In this document: piece by piece, positions 1 to 9,684 of the stretch
Position numbering within the stretch: the stretch's first letter is position 1
Layout of the letters: every line of letters begins with the position of its first letter
Assembly (NCBI GenBank): GCA_004380135.1
Contig: QXCR01000213.1
Location: 1-40,006, forward strand
From: Stemphylium vesicarium
Lineage: Eukaryota > Ascomycota > Dothideomycetes > Pleosporales > Pleosporaceae
Reading direction: 5' to 3'
Length of the DNA stretch: 40,006 nt
The notes under the pieces: generated by a model
The model's input: the letters and a program-made list of their open reading frames with translations, nothing else
Database searches by the model: none
Told to the model about the DNA's origin: nothing
Made by a program: the position numbers and the translations under genes

Positions 1-289
1 TAATATCTTAGATTATTATTTTCTTATACTATATAGTTAAGTATAAGCTATATATAAGGCTTTAGTAAGCTTATTATAGTATATTTTCTTTATTCTCTAC
101 GCTTTTTTAGCTATACCTAAGATCTAATTATCTTATTATAATTATTTATAGATCTTAACTTCTAAGTGTTATACTTATACTAACTATATAAAAGAATAGA
201 GTCTAGAAATAATATTCTAATATAAGTAGTATAAAAAGAAAAATCTTTACTATTTTATAAATACTATAATTAGTTATTATACTAGTTAT

Positions 290-545
290 ATTTCTATAAA
301 GGCGGAATATAGTCTCTTTATTTCTAAGAAAGAGTAAGAGAAGGTAGAAGCGGAGAAGCATTAAAAGCGCTTAGAGATCGCTCGTTCGGAGGCGCTGCTA
401 GATACACAGCGCGCACAGCTGTCGCAGCAAAAGTTAGAGCTTCTAGAGATTAAGGCAAAAGAGCAGTTATACGCTAACTATAATTACGCTATTCTAAATC
501 TCTAGAATTATGCGTAAGAGGAGGCTAAGGGGAGCTCTATCTCTA
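290..545 (+). pseudogene. Coiled-coil-like coding remnant, copy 1 (unknown function)
   Basis: From about 299 the plus strand reads as one frame rich in Lys, Glu, Gln, Leu and Ala, with segments such as KRLEIARSEALLDTQRAQL and KLELLEIKAKEQL that look like a charged coiled coil. Stops in this frame are TAA or TAG where CAA or CAG would continue the heptads, as expected from RIP. The frame runs directly up to the LTR at 551. I do not recognise the family. It could be the tail of a protein of the LTR element or a captured host fragment. The patch 360-480 is clearly less AT-rich than its surroundings. No start codon can be assigned, because the upstream 290 bases are too mutated. Confidence 0.45.
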
Positions 546-550
546 GTATA

Positions 551-749
551 TATAATAGGCTATACTCTAAAAGAGAGTACGCTACGCTAAGTAGGCTACG
601 CTAAGACCTAAGAGTTAAGAGACCTTAGATAATAATAATAAGTACTAACTATACTAAGATAACGCCTATATTTTATTATCTTATACTAGCTTTTTAGCTA
701 AATAGGCGTATTATATAGTTATATACTAGACTATCGCCTACTTATTATA
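551..749. repeat. LTR (199 bp), first copy, heavily RIP-mutated
   Basis: Aligns base for base with 1558-1756 and, in inverse orientation, with the much less mutated solo LTR at 5562-5764. The intact family ends read TGTAATGGGC and GCCCATCACA, so both ends fit the TG...CA rule; here they are decayed to TATAATAGGC and ACTTATTATA. Confidence 0.8.
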
Positions 750-1007
750 ATTACTATTTTATCTATCTCTTAAATATATCTTTTTATAAAATAGTTATAA
801 TAGTAGTTTATTTTTTTACTATCTATTATTTCTATTTTAGTAGAATAGTTATTCTTAATAAGATAGTATATTACGTAACTTACGCACTTTATACTAATTA
901 TTAACTTTTAGCTTATATAATTATTAATACTAATATTATATCTTTTAACTAGAAGAGGTCTTTACTTATTATTTATAATACTACTTTTTTTTTTAAAGTT
1001 ATTATCT
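750..1007. other. Internal part of the 1007-bp unit, no recognisable coding
   Basis: Extremely AT-rich, with TA steps throughout. It is seen once, between the first LTR and the second copy of the repeated internal segment. No reading frame, primer-binding site or polypurine tract could be recognised with confidence. Confidence 0.5.
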
Positions 1008-1298
1008 TAATATCTTAGATTATTATTTTCTTATACTATATAGTTAAGTATAGGCTATATATAAAGCTTTAGTAAGCTTATTATAATATATTTTCTTTAT
1101 TCTTTACGCTTTTTTAGCTATATCTAAGATCTAATTATCTTATTATAACTATTTATAGACTTTAATTTCTAAGCGTTATACTTATATTAACTATATAAAA
1201 GAATAGAGTCTAGAAATAATATTCTAATATAAGTAGTATAAAAAGAAAAATCTTTACTATTTTATAAATACTATAACTAGTTATTATACTAGTTATAT

Positions 1299-1553
1299 TT
1301 CTATAAAGGCGGAATATAGTCTCTTTATTTCTAAGGAAGAGTAAGAGAAGGTAGAAGCAGAGAAGCGTTAAAAGCGCTTAGAGATCGCTCGTTCGGAGGC
1401 GCTGCTAGATACACAGCGCGCACAGCTGTCGCAGTAAAAGTTAGAGCTTCTAGAGATTAAGGCAAAAGAGCGGTTATACGCTAACTATAATTACACTATT
1501 CTAAATCTCTAGAATCGTGCGTAAGAGGAGGCTAAGGGGAGCTCTACCCCTAG
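1299..1553 (+). pseudogene. Coiled-coil-like coding remnant, copy 2
   Basis: Second copy of the frame described at 290-545, offset by 1007 bp. It has the same charged, Leu-rich character and stops at slightly different RIP sites: the CAG at about 432 in copy 1 is TAG here, while other codons are better preserved. The comparison shows independent mutation of two once-identical copies. Function unknown. Confidence 0.45.
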
Positions 1554-1557
1554 TATA

Positions 1558-1756
1558 TATAATAGGCTATGCCCTAAAAGAGAGTACGCTACGCTAAGTA
1601 GGCTGCGCTAAGACCTAAGAGTTAAGAGACCTTAGATAATAATAATAAGTACTAACTATACTAAGATAACGCCTATGCTTTATTGTCTTATGCTAGCCTT
1701 TTAGCTAAATAGGCGTACTGTGTAGTCGTACGCTAGGCTGTCGCCCGCCTATTACA
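1558..1756. repeat. LTR (199 bp), second copy
   Basis: Less mutated than the copy at 551-749, especially over 1715-1756, which matches the inverse complement of the solo LTR at 5562-5764 almost perfectly. It is followed by GTATA and then by sequence of chromovirus E, so 1756 is a real outer end. Confidence 0.85.
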
Positions 1757-1982
1757 GTATAGATCTTCCTATTAAACTACTACTACTTAGACTATTAGCT
1801 AATCTAGGCTAGTTATAAGCTAGTATCTTTAATTCTTCTTTTAATTATTTCTTCTTTTTTATAGATATAATTGCAATTTTTTTAGAAATTTCTAGTAGTA
1901 CTTCTATACTAGTAACTTATAATTTATTAGATTTCTTTTAAATTTCTAAGTATTATAGCTTTTAAGCTATTCTTTTTACTTA
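1757..1982 (-). pseudogene. Chromovirus E: end of chromodomain and tail of pol
   Basis: Minus-strand piece of Ty3/gypsy element E. Read from 1982 downwards, it continues the frame left at 3846 on the other side of pogo element el1: the chromodomain section that breaks at KYLV resumes here as KQKE, then decays to AT-rich sequence with Lys-rich stretches near 1860-1900. Positions 1981-1982 are the TA target duplicated by el1. At 1757 E is cut by the LTR element. No LTR of E is visible in the window. Confidence 0.6.
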
Positions 1983-3845
1983 ACGTAGGTCACAAGCGAG
2001 TGGAACCTTCAAGCGAGTGGAACCTTTTTGCCAAGACCTAACCAAACCTGCAACTACGCACTACTATGCAGCACCGTTAAGAACAGTAATTAATATTCGT
2101 AGTAGCCTAATTTATTTAGAAATATCTACTATATCCTACATATATGTGCGCGAGTTGTGTCCTACCTCGCCGCAGCGTCTATAGCATCTTTAAGACGATT
2201 TGCCTACTTTAACGCGCGCCTTCTTCTTTACCTTCTTTCTATCGCTGCGCGCCTTAAACTCCTTTAGAGTTATTAGTTAAAGACCTTCCTCTACTATAAA
2301 GGTCCCCTTCTTTTATACTCGCTTTCTTTTATATAATTTACGTCGCGTAGTAGCCTTATTAGCTACTTTAAGCTTAGCGATACGCTTTTACGATAATACT
2401 AAAGTATGCGCTATTATCTCTGCGCCTTTAGAGAGGCTTTTTACCGCCTTAACTATTAAAGTAGGCGAGCTATCTATATACCTCTAAAACCTCTTAAGAA
2501 CTAGCTTCGTTTAAGACCCTAGTTCTAGGGTATTACTTAGGGTTTGCGACTACTAGGGACTATTCTCGACGGTAGGTAATAGTAGAGTACGTAGGCGGAT
2601 ATTAAGCGTCGATATAATAGCCTCTAGATTAAATAGAACTAAGCTAGCGCCTTAAAAGCCTTCTAGGATATTACTCCTTATAATAGAGGCCTTATAGGCG
2701 GTAATAAAGCACGGTAAGAACTCTATTTTCGTGATGTGGGTAATCTTATTGCGCATTAGCTTCTCGGCTTGGCACCTATACGCCTTCTTTAGCGGCGCAA
2801 AATAGCCAACGTTAAGCGGCTGCAGTAGGTGCGAGGAGTGTGGAGGCATACAGAGGGTGATAATCTTCTTCTCCTCGCAGAGCTGGTGGAAATCGATTAA
2901 GCTATGGCTCTCGTGACTGTCAAGAACTAGCAGGCGGTGGCTACTAATAACCCTCCCCTTTATATGCCTATTAAAGTGCTCTAGCTACTTAATACTAAGC
3001 TTATTTATTATCTAGCTATTCTTAGAGACTATAATTACCTAGTCTTAAGATAGGCTCTCCTCCTTATACTAGGTAGAGAGGTAGTACTTACCTTAGAAGA
3101 TAATAAAGGGTAGAATTGCCTACTCTATTATATTTATACCCTAAATAGCTATAACCTACTTCTAGTTACCCTACTATACTATCTTTAGCTATTCTTAATA
3201 GTCTACTACTATAACTACTACGCTAGTTAATATTACGCCTATTATAAAGCTAGTCTTATTAAAGTTATACGTATTTTCGTCCTAGATGCTGTACTTAGCC
3301 TTTATATTCTATACTAGGCGGAACTAGCCTTATATAATCTTAGGATCCTTGTAGAGGGCTCTACTATAGTCGTACTTTTAATTAAACTTAACTTTAAGCT
3401 TAGGGCGACACTTTATAAAGTTTATAGCCTACTTCTTACTAACTAGCTTCTAATTATAGATCTTAAGTAAAGAATTAGCTATCTCTTTAACGTTAGTAAG
3501 CCTAGGTAGATATCCTTACTCTATTAGCTTAAGAATATGCCTAATAATTGCTACCTCTTTAGATCCTTAAAGAGCTATTGATTTAGGCTCACAATCGCGT
3601 TGATAGGGCGTTCTAGTGAGTCGTCTTCGTAGTGTGCTTTTAGAGACGTTGTAGGTAGCTGTAGCGCGTCGCGGCTTAAATGTCGCGTCTTGTTGGATAG
3701 CCTGTAAGGCAAGCTGTATATTTCTTTCGTTTGAGGTCTTTTTAACATTGTTGCGTTGAGACATTATAGGTAGGCTTCAAGTTTGGTTAGGTCTTGGCAA
3801 AAAGGTTCCACTCGCTTAAAGGTTCCACTCGCTTGTGACCTACGT
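1983..3845 (-). mobile_element. el1: Fot1/pogo-type DNA transposon (1863 bp)
   Basis: Complete element flanked by TA (1981-1982 and 3846-3847). The terminal inverted repeats are about 68 bp (1983-2050 and 3778-3845), begin ACGTAGGTCACAAGCGAG and are almost identical. Each contains a doubled motif, AAGCGAGTGGAACCTT. The length and the single minus-strand transposase gene are typical of Fot1-like elements of filamentous fungi. It is inserted in the chromodomain region of chromovirus E. The ends are nearly RIP-free while the body is strongly mutated. Confidence 0.95.
2112..3764 (-). pseudogene. el1 transposase (DDE, pogo/Fot1 family), RIP-inactivated
   Basis: Cut-and-paste transposase, about 551 codons, normal for the family. 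The ATG at 3764 starts MSQRNNVKK and leads into a psq-type helix-turn-helix containing KSTLRRR (3567-3764). The DDE domain end is open at 2652-2849, starting with the signature MPPHSSHLLQPLNVGYFAPL that in this family follows the second catalytic Asp region. The C terminus has a CCHC zinc knuckle at 2142-2183 (C-x2-C-x4-H-x4-C), with the first and last Cys mutated to Tyr. The stop is taken as TAA at 2112-2114. Between these islands the frame is full of TAA and TAG at former Gln or Trp codons. It cannot make an active enzyme. Confidence 0.9.
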
Positions 3846-4694
3846 TAACTAAGTATTTTTACTAATCTTTAAACTTTTATAAATTCTTAATTTCTTTAAC
3901 TTTATACTTATTATTTTTAAGCTCTATATTTATTACTAGCTTAGTATTTAAAGATACTAATTCTAATAATTTCTTATAAAAGATAGAGTAGATATATATA
4001 CTTAGTAGTAACTAAAGTTTATAATTTACTACGCTTATTACTTTTAGAACTTTAAAAAGTCTTATTTAGAAATTATCTAATTTTTTATATAGCCTCTTAA
4101 CTTTTAAATTTTATTTTAAGAAGAGAACTTTATTTCTCTTTTTAAAAGTTAGTCTCTTAATTCTTTACTTATTTATACTTTTAGATATTATAAAATTCCT
4201 CTAAGCTATATTCTTACTTAGTTCTTTATAGAGTTCTTATATAAGATAGGCTTTATTATCTATACTTACTATAATACTTTCTATATTCTTTAAACTTTAA
4301 TAAGTAACTAGCTTATATTTATAATTTGCGTAGTATAGTAAGTACTTTATAGTTACTAATTTTATACTATTATAAGCTAATTATATTATTAGTAGGAGTT
4401 TAATTTAGTTATCTTATAGCTTATTAGCGTATATTCTTAGATACTATTCTAGTGTCTAGTTTATTTATTCTATCTAGCTGTCTATCTTAAAGTAGAAGCT
4501 AGTTAATAGCTTCTTCTTTATACCTAACTTCGCTAGGAACGCATTCTAATACTTAGACGTAAATAGTTTATTATACTTAGTAATAAACTCTTTAAATATT
4601 CTATACTCTAATATTAGTACTTTAGAAGCCTTATACGCGTATTTTTCTACTATAATAGTTTTCTCTATAGGTATAATCTTTACTTCTTTAGTTA
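3846..4694 (-). pseudogene. Chromovirus E: integrase C-terminal half and chromodomain
   Basis: Minus-strand Ty3/gypsy pol. Reading down from 4694: the integrase core with FTSKYWNAFLAKLGIKKKL (about 4500-4570), then the degraded TDGQTERVNQ region with the third catalytic residue (about 4440-4490) and an NQTLEQYL block. After that comes the post-integrase segment with a recognisable SKKLDN...PFKVLK pattern (about 4050-4110), and near 3850-3930 the start of a chromodomain (KYKVKEI...KYLV). A chromodomain in gypsy elements directs integration to heterochromatin, which places E among the chromoviruses. The frame carries many RIP stops. It is interrupted on both sides by TA-flanked pogo insertions. 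Confidence 0.85.
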
Positions 4695-4758
4695 ACGTAC
4701 CTCACGGGCTCGTGGATCACTTTTGCCAAGCCCCTACTAAACTCTACCTTCCTACGTG

Positions 4759-6619
4759 ATGCCTTAATAATAACGCTAGATAGAACCTTTTAATAAATAT
4801 TAGATATAGACTACTCTTTAGGCTCTTAAATAAGACGCGATACTCTCTTAATAACGCGCTATAGCTATCTATAATATTACTTAATTAATACTAAGCTACT
4901 AACGCGTAGGATAGACTCTATAAGTAGATTACTAGCCTAAATTAAAGAATCTAACTAAGATTAAGGAGGACGTAGTTGTTAAGTATATACTTAAGCTAAT
5001 TATCTAAGGATTTCCCTCTAGGCTTATAGCTGTAGCTAATATAGCTAATTCTTTGCGCGTAGAGCGCAATATAGGCTAAGTTAGCTTAAACTAGCCTAGT
5101 ACGTTTATTAAAGGCTGCCCTAAGCTTATAATAAAGTTTAATCGCAAATATAACTATAAGAGAGCCCTCTATAAGGATCCTAAGATTATATAAGACTAGT
5201 TTAGCCTAGTAGCTAATATTATAGCTAAGTATAGTATCCTAGATAAAGATATATTTAACTTTAATAAAGCTAGCTTTATAATAAGCTAGATATTTACTAG
5301 TTTAGTTATTATAGCTTTAGAGAGACGAGAATAGCTAAAGGTAGTATAGTAAGGTAATAAAGAGTAGATAATAGTTATTTAAGGTATTAACGCGATAGAG
5401 TAAGCTATTCTACTCTTTATTATCTTTAAGGGCCGCTATTACCTCTCTACTTAATATAAAAAGAGGGATCTATCTTATAATTAGATTATTATAGTATCTA
5501 AGAATAGCTAAATAATAAATAAGCTTAGCCTATAGTAGTTAAAGCACTTTAATAAGTATATTGTAATGGGCGGGCGACAGCCTAGCGTACGACTACATAG
5601 TACGCCCATTTAGCTAAAAGGCTGGCACAAGACAACAAAGCATAGGCGTTGTCTTGGTGTAGTCAGTACTTATCATCGTCATCTGAGGTCTCTTGACTCT
5701 CAGGCCTTAGCGTAGCCCCACTTGGGCGTAGCGCACTCTCTTTCTTAGGGCGTAGCCCATCACATATATAAAGAAGAGAGTAGTTAGTAGCTACTAACTA
5801 CTTATAATTAATAGCTATAAGAGCTATAACTTACTCGCTTTCTAGGAATACTATAAGAAAAATAGAATTATTACTATCTATATACCTCTACACTTGTTAT
5901 ATCTCCTATAGCCTCTTAATATAGGGTATTTCTTACCTTTAAAGATAGTATATAGCTACTAAGCTAAGAATCTTATATATAACTAGATTATCTATATTAT
6001 AAAGCTTAAGTTCTTACTATACTTTATACGCGCCTATAATATAGTAATTACTTCTAGTAATATCTAAGGAGGGTTTTAAAGCGCTAAATTAGTCTGATTT
6101 AACTTAGAATAGATTATAATAGCACTTAATATCTAGCTACGTACTCTATTACTACTACTTCTTAGTAATAAGCCCTAGTAGTTATAAACTCTAAGTAATA
6201 CCCTTAAATTAGGGTCGCAATTAACGCTCGTAAAGGTAAGAATTTAGAGGTATATAAATAGCTTACTAATATCTATAGTAGAGGCTTTTAAGAAGGTCTT
6301 AAAGGGAGTAGTAATTATTATATATAAGCTAGTATTAGCGTAAAAGGAGATTATAGAGCTTTAAGTAGTAAATAAGGCTACTACGCGACGTAGATTATAT
6401 AAAAGAAAGTAGGTTTAAGTAGAGAGGATCTTAATAGTTAAGGATAGGGCTCGTTTAGCTGCTCTTAAGGACTTTAGGGCGCGTAGTAATAGGAAGAAGC
6501 TAAAGAGGCGGGTGCGCGCTAAAGTAGGTGAACCATCTCAACGACGGTGTACATAGTGCAAAGAGACTAGGCATAATGCGCGTACCTGCTAGAAGGTAGT
6601 AGAAGTAGACTTTAAATGA
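4759..6619 (+). pseudogene. el2 transposase, split by a solo LTR and RIP-inactivated
   Basis: Plus-strand pogo/Fot1 transposase. The ATG at 4759-4761 is followed by stop codons at former Gln positions. A helix-turn-helix and Tc5/CENP-B-like region is visible over about 4930-5180 (segments VVVKYIL and TFIK). The DDE region reads IAKYSILDKDIFNFNKASFI at about 5220-5280, where DEAGF is expected in relatives. The frame breaks at 5561, where the solo LTR is inserted, and resumes after 5765 with the degraded PPHSSHLLQPL signature near 5885-5925. The tail holds a basic segment KKLKRRVRAKVG and a CCHC zinc knuckle at 6548-6589 with all four ligands intact, then a TGA at 6617-6619. Confidence 0.9.
5562..5764. 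repeat. Solo LTR (203 bp) of the 1007-bp element family, in el2
   Basis: Begins TGTAATGGGCGGGCGACAG and ends GCCCATCACA, with exact 5-bp target duplications TATAT at 5557-5561 and 5765-5769. Its reverse complement aligns with 551-749 and 1558-1756 and shows their pre-RIP sequence. It is GC-rich and nearly unmutated, as expected for an isolated copy below the length that triggers RIP. It splits the el2 transposase after the first half of the DDE domain, so it is younger than el2. Confidence 0.92.
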
Positions 6620-6747
6620 TATCGCATCTTGCTTTGTACTATATAGGGCCAAAGTGGGCTATTTTGCGCCAGAATGGGGTGGTTTTGGTGGGGGCTTGGC
6701 AAAAGTGATCCACGAGCCTGGGTGATCCACGAGCCCGTGAGGTACGT

Positions 6748-7363
6748 TAATTAATCTATAATTACTAAGATAGTATTACAAAGTCTTTCTAATTCTAGTT
6801 TTAATAATTTTAAGAGCTTTATAATAAAGTCTATTATAATACTAGTTTATAGTTATTCTAGTAGCTATAAGGGTTATAATAAGCTATAAGGCTTATATCT
6901 TTTAAGCTTATTCTAGTAATATACTAAATAATTACTTAAGATATTCTATATCTACGCTTATAAGTATAGTATAGTAAATATCTTTACTAGTTATTTAACT
7001 ATTTTCTTTAGTCCTACGTACTTATATTCTAGAAACTTATATAGTTCTATAATAAGGTTCTTTCTTATATAGAGAGGTACGTAGGTTTATTCTTTTAAAA
7101 TTATATCTTAGTACTCCTTCTCGTCCTACAATAGTTTGTTGGAGCCGTTTGCCTCGGGCTCGAACTGCCAGCTGGCTGCTTTCTGCTGCCAATGTTGTTG
7201 TAGTGTCTCTACTCGCGCGGTTACCTTGGCTGTTCTAGCCAGTTCCGGCTGGTTGTACTTTAGACTGCCGTCGGGCATCTTCTTAAGTAGAGCGTTATGC
7301 GGCTCTTAGTGGCCTTCCTCTCGTAGGTTAGATTTTCTACTTAGAGCATCTACTACTCTATTA
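6748..7363 (-). pseudogene. Chromovirus E: end of RNase H, linker and integrase N-terminal half
   Basis: Minus strand. From 7361 downwards it reads NRVVDALSRKSNLREEGH, the typical end of a gypsy RNase H domain, followed by a charged linker (about 7130-7300) that is almost free of RIP changes and clearly GC-richer. From about 7100 to 6750 the integrase zinc-binding part and core follow, badly mutated, with TSIIIDFI (first catalytic Asp, about 6830) and NTILVIID just before the el2 insertion. The frame resumes at 4692 on the far side of el2. Edges are TA duplicates of el2 and el3. Confidence 0.85.
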
Positions 7364-9196
7364 ACGTCTTGGATCACTCAGCGGGCCGGACCAGTTAGCG
7401 GGCCACCCCACCAGACCTGACGCGACTTTCTGCACGATAACTCTACAATAATATAAGATAATAGCGTGGAATTTTATAGATAGCTAGTCTATTACTATCT
7501 ATATTAAGTCCGCGTGTGCCCTTAAACGTGACACTTGCTGCACGTTAGTGGTGCGCGCTGACGTCCCGGAGTAGCTAGAGCTTGTTCCACCTCTGCGGCC
7601 ACCCTTTCTGCCTCTACAGCGAGCTGCTGGCCTTGCTGTGCCTGGAGAGCACCTCCGCGAGCTATATACTGACGCCGCTGATCTTGCTTTCGTTGCTGAC
7701 GCTGGCTAGCTGCACGCAGCTTCTTATTCTCTTCAGCAAGTATTGTTGCTGATTGCATTGCAACCTGACAGCTTTTAACAACCTGGCGGAGAAGCTAGTT
7801 TATTAGGCTCTAAGATTGCCGGCGGAGCTAATCCTAGAGGTGTTTAGCCTACTACTAAAGCTAAGCTACTATATATAGTATCTCTACTATTTATATAGCG
7901 TTATTATCTACTATTATCTCTAAAGGAGACAGCGTATAGACTATAATAAATAATAAGAAGACGCGTTCTAGATAGAGAGAAATAAGCTTTATTACTTAGA
8001 AGCCTGCCTAAATATTATACTATATAAATATTATTATCTAGATCTATATATACATCGTAAGGAAGTCTATCTTATTAACGTAGTAGACGCCTTAGCGTGC
8101 TAGCTCCTAGATCTCGTGACCGTACGCGCGCTTAAGCGGAGAGAAGCAGCTTACGTCAAGCGGCTGGAGTAGATGCGACGTGTGCGCTGGCATACAGAGA
8201 GTGATGATCTTGTTCTCTGTGCAGTACTGGTCGAACTCAGGCGTAGCGTGGCTGCTATGGCCGTCGAGGATAAGAAGCCGGTAGACTCCATGCGTACGAG
8301 GCGCTGTATACCTATTAAAGTGCTTTACCCACTCTACGCTAAGCTTATCTATCGTCTAGCCATTATCGCTAACTACAAGAACCTAGTCTAGTAGAAGGTA
8401 GTAGTACTAGCTAGCCTAGTACTACTTACTAGATAGGATTACGAAGAGTGGAGGATACTAGCTAGATATATTAATATACTTAACTATAGTAGCCTATTCT
8501 TAATTACTTAGCTATATAAAAGTAGTGTAATTTATTATATCTAAGCTTATAACTATCTTAGACGTCGCTATAACGCTTATTATAAAGCTAGTATTATTAA
8601 AGTCATATATGTCTATATCTAGTATCCTATGCGCCTAGCGCGTCTTGTCTACGAGCTTAAACCACGCTGTAATAGCGATAGGATCCTCACAGCGAGCGCG
8701 CTGGCTATGAAACTTCCTATTCCACTTTGTCTGGAGCTCGGACTGGCTCTTGACAAAGCGCGATACCCATTTCTGGCCAACAGGTTGTGGAGGCGGATCT
8801 TGGCCGCGCGCGGCGAGAAGAGCGTCCGCCATACGCCGTACGTCGATGATCTGGGGCGGAAAACCTTGTCGATTAAGGTCTAAGATCCACTAAACGAGAG
8901 ACTGCTCTTCGATAGGAGACAGCTTCCGTTTCTGGGCGTTGGTAACAGCTTGAGGCTGGATACCTTGGAGGCGGCGTTGGAGCGTCGTTCGCGGAGCGTC
9001 GAATAACGAAGTAGCCTAACGCTAGCTTACTATGCGTTTTTCTTAAAGCGCACGAGAGGCTAGAAGAACTCTACCTTTATAAAAAGTCTTTTAAGGACGT
9101 TATTATCGCGGCATTATAGTTATTATATAGAGAGTTGCGTTAGGTTTGGTGGGGTGGCCCGCTAACTAGTCCAGCCCGCTGAGTGATCCAAGACGT
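7364..9196 (-). mobile_element. el3: Fot1/pogo-type DNA transposon (1833 bp)
   Basis: Flanked by TA at 7362-7363 and 9197-9198. The terminal inverted repeats are about 63 bp (7364-7426 and 9134-9196), start ACGTCTTGGATCACTCAGCG and contain AGCGGGCC twice. It is inserted within the RNase H domain of chromovirus E, which rejoins in frame across it (FNFRITY on one side, DALSRK on the other). RIP is patchy, leaving several GC-rich islands with readable coding sequence. Confidence 0.95.
7495..9114 (-). pseudogene. el3 transposase (DDE, pogo/Fot1), partly readable
   Basis: Minus-strand transposase, about 540 codons if started at the ATG at 9112-9114. The N-terminal helix-turn-helix (FDAPRTTLQRRLQG, about 8960-9005) and CENP-B/Tc5-like domain (MADALLAARGQ, KWVSRFVKSQSELQTKWNRK, 8635-8832) are almost intact. 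One TAG, from Gln, lies at about 8906. The DDE domain (about 8000-8600) is strongly mutated but keeps MPAHTSHLLQPLDVSCFSPL at about 8125-8190. The C terminus (7522-7758) is a Gln-, Arg- and Ala-rich coiled coil ending in a zinc knuckle (C-S-K-C, then His) whose last part is broken by TAA. The plus-strand open frames over 8173-8391 and 8629-8883 are antisense shadows of this gene. Confidence 0.9.
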
Positions 9197-9388
9197 TAAG
9201 TAATTTAGCTTAGTAAGTAATTCTAAAGTTAAACTAAGAGAGTATCTTAGCCTATTAGACTTATCTTCTAATAAGTTTTTTAGTTATTATAAAACTTATT
9301 AAGTTTTAGTAATTAAAAAATACTTTAATTTAGTCTAAAAGTTTTAATAAGTGTACTTTCTACTATTCTAAAGTACTAACTATTTGAA
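9197..9388 (-). pseudogene. Chromovirus E: RNase H domain fragment
   Basis: Minus strand. Shows the degraded RNase H block with a WRKYT-like segment, then KLKYFLITKT (DHKNLEYF in relatives) and FNFRITY just before the TA of el3. The remainder of the domain continues at 7361. At 9388 E is interrupted by the F1 copia LTR. The reverse transcriptase and gag of E are not in the window; if they survive they should lie to the right of it, on the minus strand. Confidence 0.8.
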
Positions 9389-9684
9389 TATAAGCTTAAA
9401 TATGCTTAAATAAGCCTTAATAAGCTTAAGTAAGCACTTGTACTCTTTTAGCTAGAATAGCACCACTATACCTATTACATTCTTGTACACGTAGTCTATA
9501 ACGTATAGATTGCGTATACCTAGGTTATCTATTAGTAAGATAGAATATTCTAGATAAGCTAGTATTTATATATAATAAGTAGTAGATAGCGATAATACTT
9601 TAGAGTCTAACTCCTCTCTTTATATCTAATAGATACACTTTTAACTCTAGTTCCTATCTTCCGCTATTACTAATACTATTACTA
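9389..9684 (+). repeat. F1: copia-family LTR (about 296 bp)
   Basis: Matches the LTR at the start of copia element F2 (36724 onwards) over nearly its whole length, including the repeated AAGCTTAA motifs at the start and CTATTACTAATACTATTACTA at the end. The first bases TA stand where F2 has TG. It is preceded by TTGAA. Its right edge coincides with the first base of element A, preceded by TACTA, which is probably the target duplication of A. Whether this is a solo LTR or the 5' end of a longer F1 cannot be seen, because the right part lies beyond A. Confidence 0.7.

Larger units (their letters stand above)
1..1756. repeat. 1007-bp LTR-plus-internal unit, about 1.75 copies in tandem
   Basis: Positions 1-749 match 1008-1756 at a constant offset of 1007 bp, differing mostly by C-to-T and G-to-A changes. 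Each copy ends in a 199-bp LTR (551-749 and 1558-1756); 750-1007 is the other part of the internal region. The first copy is already inside the repeat at base 1, so the array extends left of the window. GTATA stands just before both LTRs (546-550, 1553-1557) and directly after the second one (1757-1761), where chromovirus E begins. The likeliest reading is a short non-autonomous LTR element (199 + 808 + 199 bp) in a tandem arrangement sharing LTRs, inserted into E. I see no reverse transcriptase, and the orientation of the element is not resolved. Confidence 0.75.
4695..6747 (+). mobile_element. el2: Fot1/pogo-type DNA transposon (2053 bp with inserted LTR)
   Basis: Flanked by TA at 4693-4694 and 6748-6749. 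The terminal inverted repeats begin ACGTACCTCACGGGCTCG. The right end (about 6693-6747) carries the motif GGCTCGTGGATCAC twice, the left end (from 4695) only once, so the left repeat is 17 bp shorter. Without the 203-bp solo LTR at 5562-5764 and its 5-bp duplication the element is 1845 bp, in line with el1, el3 and el4. It interrupts the integrase core of chromovirus E. Confidence 0.95.

Noticed and set aside
1..1756. Possible satellite or CRISPR-like array
   Set aside because: The repeated unit is 1007 bp and contains an LTR with TG...CA ends that also occurs as a solo insertion with target duplication at 5562-5764. No short regularly spaced repeats are present anywhere in the window.
8173..8391. 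Plus-strand open frame of 72 codons
   Set aside because: Lies antisense to the DDE domain of the el3 transposase, whose PPHSSHLLQPL-type signature is on the minus strand. The open frame only reflects a less mutated patch.
8629..8883. Plus-strand open frame of 84 codons
   Set aside because: Antisense to the CENP-B/Tc5-like domain of the el3 transposase, which reads convincingly on the minus strand over the same bases.
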